Assembly (NCBI GenBank): GCA_022843125.1
Contig: JALHOG010000043.1
Location: 1-45,061 of the forward strand
DNA from: Ilumatobacteraceae bacterium
Lineage (GTDB): Bacteria; Actinomycetota; Acidimicrobiia; Acidimicrobiales; Ilumatobacteraceae
DNA: 45,061 bases
Direction of reading: 5' to 3'
Below, one piece after another: positions 39,783-45,061 of this stretch. The notes below the pieces were generated by a model. It did not search any database, was not told the DNA's origin, and was given only the letters and a program-made list of their open reading frames with translations. Both the position numbers and the translations under genes were made by a program. Every line of letters begins with the position of its first letter. Positions within the stretch are counted from its first letter, which is position 1.

Positions 39783-39811
39783 CCGTCCGGCAGATCAGCG
39801 GGAGCCGAGGC

Positions 39812-40282
39812 TCACCAGCGGTAGTGGGCGTACGCCTTGTTCGACTCGGCCATCTTCTGCATGTCGTCGCGCTTCTTCATCGATGCACCGAGACCGTTGG
39901 CGGCATCCATGAGCTCGTTGGCGAGGCAGTCGGCCATGGTCTTCTCACGGCGCGAACGGCTGAAGTCGACGATCCAGCGGATCGCGAGGGTGGTCGACCG
40001 GCGGGGACGAACCTCGACGGGAACCTGGTAGGTGGCACCACCGACGCGGCGGCTGCGCACCTCGAGCGGCGGCTTCACGTTGTCGACGGCGCGCTTCACG
40101 GTGTCGAGCGGGTCGTCTCCGGTCTTCTTGGCGATGGTCGCCATCGCGTCGTACACGATCTTCTCGGCGATGCTGCGCTTGCCGTGCAGCATGACCTTGT
40201 TGATGAGCTGGGTCACGACGACCGACCGGTAGATCGGGTCGGCGACGAGGTCACGGCGGGGGGCGGGGCCCTTACGAGGCAT
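39812..40282 (-). CDS. rpsG: 30S ribosomal protein S7
   Basis: 156 residues, usual length. [40 protein letters not shown] and [20 protein letters not shown] are diagnostic. It organises the 30S head near the E site and regulates the str operon in enterobacteria. It starts 3 nt after the rpsL stop and is followed by a convergent gene, so rpsL-rpsG is a two-gene unit. Confidence 0.98.
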   Translation of the reverse strand: MPRKGPAPRRDLVADPIYRSVVVTQLINKVMLHGKRSIAEKIVYDAMATIAKKTGDDPLDTVKRAVDNVKPPLEVRSRRVGGATYQVPVEVRPRRSTTLAIRWIVDFSRSRREKTMADCLANELMDAANGLGASMKKRDDMQKMAESNKAYAHYRW

Positions 40283-40285
40283 GGA

Positions 40286-40657
40286 TCACTTCTCCTGCTT
40301 GGCGCCGTAACGGCTGCGGGCCTGCTTGCGGTTCTTCACGCCGGCTGCGTCGAGCGCGCCGCGGATGATCTTGTAGCGAACGCCGGGCAGGTCGCGAACG
40401 CGGCCGCCGCGCACGAGCACGATCGAGTGCTCCTGCAGGTTGTGGCCCTCGCCCGGGATGTAGGCCGTGACCTCGACGCCGCTCGAGAGGCGGACGCGGG
40501 CGACCTTGCGGAGCGCGGAGTTCGGCTTCTTCGGGGTGGTGGTGTACACGCGGGTGCACACGCCACGGCGCTGCGGCGACCCCTTCAGGGCCGGGGTCTT
40601 CGTCTTGCTGAACTTCGAGCTCCGGCCCTGCCGGACGAGCTGCTGGATGGTGGGCAC
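40286..40657 (-). CDS. rpsL: 30S ribosomal protein S12
   Basis: 123 residues from the GTG at 40657, which gives the family's [11 protein letters not shown] start; the longer frame has no S12 sequence. [20 protein letters not shown] and the streptomycin-site segments [13 protein letters not shown] and [13 protein letters not shown] are wild-type-like, including the Lys of PKKPNS. Decoding-centre protein. Transcription probably starts at 40757-40785. Confidence 0.98.
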   Translation of the reverse strand: MPTIQQLVRQGRSSKFSKTKTPALKGSPQRRGVCTRVYTTTPKKPNSALRKVARVRLSSGVEVTAYIPGEGHNLQEHSIVLVRGGRVRDLPGVRYKIIRGALDAAGVKNRKQARSRYGAKQEK

Positions 40658-40724
40658 GAGGCAAACCTTCTTCGTCGTCGGTGGCCGGTGATCCGGCCGT
40701 TTCGTCCTGCGTGTCAGCACGCAC

Positions 40725-40740
40725 GAGGGAACCATCCCTC
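40725..40740 (-). other. Hairpin in the rpsL leader
   Basis: gaggga (40725-40730) and tccctc (40735-40740) with a 4-nt loop, in the roughly 90-nt leader between promoter and rpsL. It could stabilise the message or regulate it; no motif is recognised. Confidence 0.35.
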
Positions 40741-40756
40741 TGCGCAGGACCCTGCA

Positions 40757-40785
40757 ATGTTATGGGCGAACCCCCAGCGCCACAA
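40757..40785 (-). promoter_or_regulatory. Candidate rpsL-rpsG promoter
   Basis: Minus strand TTGTGG (40785-40780) and TAACAT (40762-40757) with exactly 17 nt between them; three and four of six consensus positions respectively. It lies about 100 nt upstream of rpsL in the 323-bp divergent gap shared with pgsB. Confidence 0.5.
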
Positions 40786-40830
40786 CACGAGGTGTCCGGT
40801 CCCGGGTGATTGACCGACTCGCCCCTTCCC

Positions 40831-40846
40831 TGTGACGCGCGTCACG
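40831..40846. promoter_or_regulatory. CRP/GlxR-like palindromic operator
   Basis: tgtga-cgcgcg-tcacg matches the TGTGA-N6-TCACA pattern of CRP-family regulators in nine of ten defined positions; gtgacgcgcgtcac (40832-40845) is a perfect 14-bp palindrome. It lies in the gap between rpsL and pgsB, about 135 bp before pgsB and 45 bp behind the rpsL -35. Which gene it serves is unknown. Confidence 0.5.
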
Positions 40847-40980
40847 TGTCTCCTGCGTGCACGCGGCGTGGTTCGCCGGGACCGTCGAGCGCAGGACCCC
40901 GGGCGGCGCGAGCCGGTCCCGCCTCGACACGGACGTCACCACCCCCTCAAGTGATCGTCAAGAGAGGCCGAAGAAACACC

Positions 40981-42315
40981 GTGCCCATCATCGTCCTCGC
41001 AGGCGTGGCCGTCTGCGTGGCTCTTCTGGCGCGCTGGCGCGCCGAGTATGTCGCGCATCGACGTCGTGTCGATGCGTTGGAGTGGCGCGTTCACGTCAAC
41101 GGCATCCGCGGCAAATCGACCGTGACCCGGATCATCGCGGGCATGATGCGCGAGGCCGGGATGACCGCGATCGCGAAGTCGACCGGCACGTTCGCCGCCG
41201 TCATCAACGATCTCGGGGTCGACGAACCGATCAAGCGCAACGGGCCGGCCACGATCCTCGAACAGATCGAGATCTGTCGGCGGTACGTGAAACCCGGGGT
41301 CGATGCGCTGGTGATCGAGTGCATGGCGCTCAAGCCGGAGTACCAGGAGGTGAGCGAGCGGATGATCGTCCGCTCGAACATCGGGGTGCTCACCAACGTC
41401 CGCGAGGACCACCAGGACGTCATGGGAGAGACCCTGCCCGAGATCGCCCGGTCGCTGCTGTCGACCTGCCCGCGCAACGGGATCCTCGTCACCTCCGAGC
41501 AGAACCCGGAGATCCTCGAGGTGATGCGCGAGGTGTGCGCGGAGAAGGGCAGCGAGCTGCTCGTCGCCGACCCCGAGATCGTCACCGACGCCGACATCGC
41601 ACGCTTCGACTACATCGCGTTCAAGGAGAACGTGTGCATCGCGCTGGCGATCGCCGACATCATCGGCATCCCCCGCGACATCGCCATGGACGGGATGGTC
41701 AAGGCCGATCCCGACCCGGGCGTGCTGCGCATGAAGGATCTCGCGATCGGCGGCAAGCACGTGACATGGGCGAACCTGTTCGCCGTCAACGACCGCGAGT
41801 CGATGGTCGCTGCGATGCAGAAGCTCGTCCCCTACATGACCGACGAGACCACCACGGTCGGCATCCTCAACAACCGCGCCGACCGCGAGCGGCGCGCGAT
41901 CCAGTTCGCCGACGTCGCCGCGTTCGACCTCTCGTTCGACCGGCTGGTGACCTTCGGTGCTTATGAGGGGCTCGTCACCGACCGCCTGAAGACGAACGGC
42001 TATCCGGCCGAGCACATCATCAACCTCGGCGACGAGCACCACCCGTCGCAGGACGAGATCATTCGCCGGATGATCGTGGAGCAGCCGACATCGCACGTGC
42101 TGGTGGTGGGCTTCGTGAACATCCACACCCACCAGGCCGAGGAGATGCTCGAGTACTTCGAGCACGAGGCCCAACCCTGGGGTAGCGACAGCGACGATCA
42201 CGACGACGGGCCCGACGAGCCGGAGCACGGTTTCGTGGCCGTCCATCGCGAGGGACGCGACACCCTGTCTCCGGACGGCCCCCGCCCACCGTCCATCAGA
42301 CACATCTCGGTGTAG
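40981..42315 (+). CDS. pgsB: Poly-gamma-glutamate synthase subunit PgsB/CapB
   Basis: 444 residues from the GTG at 40981 (an upstream GTG at 40951 is possible). One N-terminal membrane helix (VPIIVLAGVAVCVALLARW), then an ATP-dependent amide-ligase domain related to Mur ligases: P-loop NGIRGKSTVTR (40-50), then TNVREDHQDVMGET and GILNNRADRERR, all typical of PgsB/CapB. It joins glutamates through gamma-carboxyl bonds at the inner membrane together with PgsC. The C-terminal 50 residues are acidic and low-complexity (SDSDDHDDGPDEPEH), beyond the usual 390-400. pgsA/capA is not in the window. Confidence 0.93.
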   Translation: MPIIVLAGVAVCVALLARWRAEYVAHRRRVDALEWRVHVNGIRGKSTVTRIIAGMMREAGMTAIAKSTGTFAAVINDLGVDEPIKRNGPATILEQIEICRRYVKPGVDALVIECMALKPEYQEVSERMIVRSNIGVLTNVREDHQDVMGETLPEIARSLLSTCPRNGILVTSEQNPEILEVMREVCAEKGSELLVADPEIVTDADIARFDYIAFKENVCIALAIADIIGIPRDIAMDGMVKADPDPGVLRMKDLAIGGKHVTWANLFAVNDRESMVAAMQKLVPYMTDETTTVGILNNRADRERRAIQFADVAAFDLSFDRLVTFGAYEGLVTDRLKTNGYPAEHIINLGDEHHPSQDEIIRRMIVEQPTSHVLVVGFVNIHTHQAEEMLEYFEHEAQPWGSDSDDHDDGPDEPEHGFVAVHREGRDTLSPDGPRPPSIRHISV

Positions 42316-42329
42316 GCGGTTCACCGGCG

Positions 42330-44051
42330 ATGCATGACTACTTGTTCACGACCGAGGTGGTCCGGTTCGCGTTCATGTTCGGCGTCGCCGTCTCGATGAT
42401 CCTGTACGAACGCCGCCACCTGACCACGGGGTCGATCGTCGTCCCGGGCTACATCGCGACGTTCCTCGCGATGCCGACCACGCTGATCGCGACGTTCCTC
42501 AACGCGTTCGTCTCCTACTTCATCGTCAACCGGCTGCTGCGGCGGTGGTTCCTGCTGTACGGCCGCACCAAGTTCACCGTGCTCGTGGTGACCTCGATCA
42601 TCATCCAGACCCTGATGCTCAAGTTCTCGCCGAACGGAGCGTGGGCGTGGGAGTCCGACATCAAGTTGCTCGTCGGTGTGGGGTACGTGGTGCCGGCGCT
42701 GATCGCCCACGACATGGGTCGTCAGGGCATCAAGAAGACCTTCACGTCGGTGATGCTGGCCGGGCTGATCGTCGCCGCGCCGATCGCTCTGGCGCTCGCG
42801 GTCGACCTGCCGGGGATCAACGACCTGGCGCCGCTGCGCGGCGGATCCGACATCGCGATCGACGTCGCGTGGATCCCGATCGCCGTGCTGCTGTCGGCCG
42901 CCGCGGCCTGGGGGGTCGCGCGGTTCTGGAACCTCCGCAGCGGCGGGTTCATGGGTGCCGCGTTCGTCGCGATCCTGCTCGGCGACCCCTGGCAGGTGAT
43001 CGTCATGGCGGTGCTCGCGGCGATGACGTACCTGCTCGTCACCAGGTTCTTGATGAACTCGATGATCCTGTTCGGGCGCCGCAAGTTCTCCGCGATGCTC
43101 CTCATCTCAGCATCGCTGTCGTGGGTCCTGCTGTGGATCGGCGGCGAGATCTTCGGCATCGGCGTGCAGCGCCACATGGATGTCGGCTCGTTGGCGTTGA
43201 TCCCGCTGATCGTGCCCGGGCTGATGGCGAACGACGCCCAGCGAACCTCGCCGATGCGCGTACTCGGCGGCCTGTCGCTCGCGACGTCGTTCGTGCTCAC
43301 CATGACGTGGTGGCTCGAGTCGCTCGTCGAGCAGCGCCCGCTCGATCTCGGCTGGAAGGTGGCCGCCGCACTGACCGCCGTCGCGATCTTCGGACGGACG
43401 ACGGTGGAGCGACTGCTCGTCCAACTCAAGGCCGCGAACGCCGGTCGGCGTGCTGCAACCGGCCGTACCCCGTCGCTCGCGAGCGCCAGGCTCGCCGAGA
43501 ACCACTGGTACGAGTTCGCGTTCGCGAGCTACCGCCGCTGGTCGACGCTGCACCAGGACGCCTCGGCCGCGGCCGAGCAGTGGCTGGCGACGATGCTCGG
43601 TGAACCGAAGGGCCTCGCAGTGGCGACCCAAGTGCTCCCAACCGTCGCAGCAGCCACGACGACGGCGGCGCAATCGCCGACGCCGTCGTCGCTCGCCCGC
43701 ATCCGCGCCGCCGCCGAGTCGGCACGCAACGAACCCCTCCCGACGCGCGAATTCGGCCGTCGGCCGGAGCCGCGTCCGACGCACCGACCGCGCCCGTATC
43801 GCGGTGAGTTCGACGCAGTTGCCGCCGAGGTGTCGACGTTGGCGCCCCGTCGACCCGGTGTCACCGCACCGGCCGCCGCCCGCGCGTCCGACGAATCTCG
43901 CCTGTCCTCGACGGGCGCACCGATCTCCGAGCCGCCCGACGCGGCCACTACAAGGGCACACCAACGCGTCGCGTCGGGCGCTCGGGGGCACAGCACCGAT
44001 CACCGTGACGGTTCGGAACGGGAGGCCGAGACCACACCGTCCACGGGCTGA
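42330..44051 (+). CDS. pgsC: Fused, internally duplicated PgsC/CapC membrane protein
   Basis: 573 residues, against about 150 for Bacillus PgsC. Residues about 31-155 form one PgsC unit (TTGSIVVPGYIATFLAMPTT; LLVGVGYVVPALIAHDMGRQG). Residues about 203-325 repeat it with the same landmarks (SGGFMGAAFVAILLGDP; ALIPLIVPGLMANDAQRTSP). A further helix (about 343-356) precedes a short conserved-looking stretch (ENHWYEFAFASYRRWSTLHQ) and a long Ala/Arg/Pro/Thr-rich, probably disordered cytoplasmic tail (about 435-573). It follows pgsB by 14 nt and is closed by a strong terminator. Confidence 0.9.
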   Translation: MHDYLFTTEVVRFAFMFGVAVSMILYERRHLTTGSIVVPGYIATFLAMPTTLIATFLNAFVSYFIVNRLLRRWFLLYGRTKFTVLVVTSIIIQTLMLKFSPNGAWAWESDIKLLVGVGYVVPALIAHDMGRQGIKKTFTSVMLAGLIVAAPIALALAVDLPGINDLAPLRGGSDIAIDVAWIPIAVLLSAAAAWGVARFWNLRSGGFMGAAFVAILLGDPWQVIVMAVLAAMTYLLVTRFLMNSMILFGRRKFSAMLLISASLSWVLLWIGGEIFGIGVQRHMDVGSLALIPLIVPGLMANDAQRTSPMRVLGGLSLATSFVLTMTWWLESLVEQRPLDLGWKVAAALTAVAIFGRTTVERLLVQLKAANAGRRAATGRTPSLASARLAENHWYEFAFASYRRWSTLHQDASAAAEQWLATMLGEPKGLAVATQVLPTVAAATTTAAQSPTPSSLARIRAAAESARNEPLPTREFGRRPEPRPTHRPRPYRGEFDAVAAEVSTLAPRRPGVTAPAAARASDESRLSSTGAPISEPPDAATTRAHQRVASGARGHSTDHRDGSEREAETTPSTG

Positions 44052-44061
44052 CCACAGGCGA

Positions 44062-44088
44062 CGGCCCGGGGGTCGCTCCCCCGGGCCG
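44062..44088 (+). terminator. Strong hairpin terminator after pgsC
   Basis: Perfect 11-bp stem: cggcccggggg (44062-44072) and cccccgggccg (44078-44088) with loop tcgct, starting 11 nt after the pgsC stop. No T-tract, as is common in high-GC actinobacteria. Confidence 0.75.
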
Positions 44089-44109
44089 CACCGCCCGAAC
44101 GGCACGGGC

Positions 44110-44297
44110 GGGGTCAGACCCAGTCCGCCGTCGGGGAACGGTACTGATGGGGTCAGACGCACTCCGTGCCCTCGGATGAAGCATCGCTGGCGCGTCTCGG
44201 TACGGATGGGGTCAGACGCACTCCGTGCCCCGTCGGATGACGGAGCGGTGTCGCGTGACGGCACTGAGTGGGTCTGACGCCTTCCGTGCCCCGTCGC
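44110..44297. repeat. Imperfect ~60-bp tandem repeat tract
   Basis: The core ggggtcagac recurs at 44110, 44149 and 44208, with a variant gggtctgac at 44270; spacings are 39, 59 and 61 bp. The last three copies share gacgc-ctccgtgccc and are preceded by related ggtacggat/ggcactgagt sequences. Each gcac-tcc-gtgc can form a small hairpin. It fills most of the 345-bp gap between pgsC and the DUF222-type gene; no coding sequence is convincing there. Confidence 0.8.
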
Positions 44298-44361
44298 GCC
44301 AGCTGATCGCCGCGAGCGATGAACCGCGCCGGACGATCGGAAACAGCCATGGCCAGCCGCG

Positions 44362-44390
44362 TTGCGCCGTTAGTCGAACACATGTACGAT
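44362..44390 (+). promoter_or_regulatory. Candidate leaderless promoter of the DUF222-type gene
   Basis: TTGCGC (44362-44367) and TACGAT (44385-44390) are 17 nt apart. The ATG at 44397 begins 6 nt after the -10, the distance at which transcription usually starts, and no Shine-Dalgarno fits in between. Confidence 0.5.
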
Positions 44391-44396
44391 ACGGGT

Positions 44397-45061
44397 ATGT
44401 CCTCCGCCGCCACGCTCGCCACAGCACCCCCTGTGGTGCGTGACATCGCCTCAGAGGTCGCGTCGTTGGCCGGCGTGCTCAACACGGCGATGGCGCGGCT
44501 GGTGGAGGTCACGGCTGCTGCGATCTCTGCGGGTGAGACGTCCGAAGCAGGGATGAAGACGCCGGCCGCGTGGCTGGCCTGGAGGTCCGGTCTCTCGCCC
44601 GAGCACGCCGGCCAGATCGTCCGACTCGCGAAAGTCCGTGACCGGTACCCGATCCTGTTCGACGCGTTCGACCAGGGTGTGGTGTCCGTCGATCAGATGA
44701 CCGAACTCGTCAAGGCGCCGGAGTGGGCGCAAACCCAGATGCTCGGCTTCGCGGAGATCGGCACCGTGTCCCGGTTGCGTCGCGCGATCCGTGACGACGC
44801 GTTCGACCACGACCCCGACGAACCCGCCGACGAGAAGGCCGCACGCGCGCCGGAGAACCGGTTGTCGTTCGGCACGAAAGACGGCCGGTGGCGGGTCAAC
44901 GGTGAGTGTGATCTCGATCTCGGCAAGCGCATCGAAGCTGCCTTCACCGAATCGAAAGACCGCCTGTTCGACGACGGCAACCCCGACGCCACCTGGCTCG
45001 ACGCCCTCGTCGACATCGCCGAACGCTCGTTGGATGCCGTGCCGTCGCGGGATCGTCGCGA
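44397..45061 (+). CDS. DUF222/HNH-family protein, N-terminal part, cut by window end
   Basis: From the ATG at 44397 the frame is open for 221 codons to the window edge. The sequence matches the DUF222 region found in actinobacterial HNH endonuclease-like (13E12 repeat) proteins: TPAAWLAWRSGLSPEHAGQI, AFDQGVVSVDQMTELVKAPE, DGRWRVNGECDLDLGKRIEA and DALVDIAERSLDAVPS. The expected C-terminal HNH motif would lie beyond the edge, so nuclease potential cannot be judged. These genes occur in many copies in such genomes and are often mobile or variable. Separated from pgsC by a terminator and repeats. Confidence 0.85.
   Translation, partial: MSSAATLATAPPVVRDIASEVASLAGVLNTAMARLVEVTAAAISAGETSEAGMKTPAAWLAWRSGLSPEHAGQIVRLAKVRDRYPILFDAFDQGVVSVDQMTELVKAPEWAQTQMLGFAEIGTVSRLRRAIRDDAFDHDPDEPADEKAARAPENRLSFGTKDGRWRVNGECDLDLGKRIEAAFTESKDRLFDDGNPDATWLDALVDIAERSLDAVPSRDRR

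Noticed and set aside
43107..44264. 385-codon minus-strand frame across the pgsC tail and repeats
   Set aside because: Arg/Pro/Gly-rich shadow of pgsC that runs through the repeat tract.

Overview
The window is a high-GC, densely packed bacterial chromosome segment. Ribosomal gene order, type Z S14, a Tat-lipoprotein binding protein, LAxTG-type surface protein, DUF222-type gene and frequent GTG starts point to an actinobacterium, plausibly an Acidimicrobiia/Ilumatobacter-like lineage (inference; no 16S gene is present). I see no rRNA, tRNA, CRISPR array or insertion sequence.

Positions 1-11337 (minus strand): one long, tightly coupled operon. Three unrecognised genes (two encode proteins with a C-terminal membrane helix and a shared motif) precede pstC, pstA, a membrane-tethered PstS, a 937-residue secreted PstS-like surface protein, two paralogous secreted proteins and the first codons of a further gene. 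Six successive junctions are 4-nt ATGA overlaps. No PstB ATPase or PhoU is present here, so this is a Pst-like system heavily dressed with cell-surface proteins.

Positions 11793-23976 (minus): the S10/spc-type ribosomal protein cluster, read rplC-rplD-rplW-rplB-rpsS-rplV-rpsC-rplP-rpmC-rpsQ-rplN-rplX-rplE-rpsN-rpsH-rplF-rplR-rpsE-rpmD-rplO-secY-adk. Its own promoter candidate lies about 290 nt upstream of rplC. L4 and L22, the two proteins that line the peptide exit tunnel, both carry the same extra C-terminal domain (35 of 44 positions identical) behind an acidic linker.

Positions 24323-31673: an HtrA-like membrane protease (minus), a polyamine-type ABC importer (potA, potD, potB, potC; plus) and a BetB-like aldehyde dehydrogenase (minus). 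This block separates rpsJ from rplC.

Positions 31774-40657: rpsJ, tuf and fusA (minus), then a CBS-domain protein (minus), an AceE-like E1 enzyme plus a coupled membrane protein (plus), then rpsG and rpsL (minus). The str operon is thus interrupted by metabolic genes. tuf has codon usage sharply different from its neighbours.

Positions 40981-45061 (plus): pgsB and a fused, internally duplicated pgsC for a poly-gamma-glutamate-type polymer, a strong terminator, an approximately 60-bp repeat tract, and the start of a DUF222/HNH-family gene with an apparently leaderless promoter, cut by the window end.
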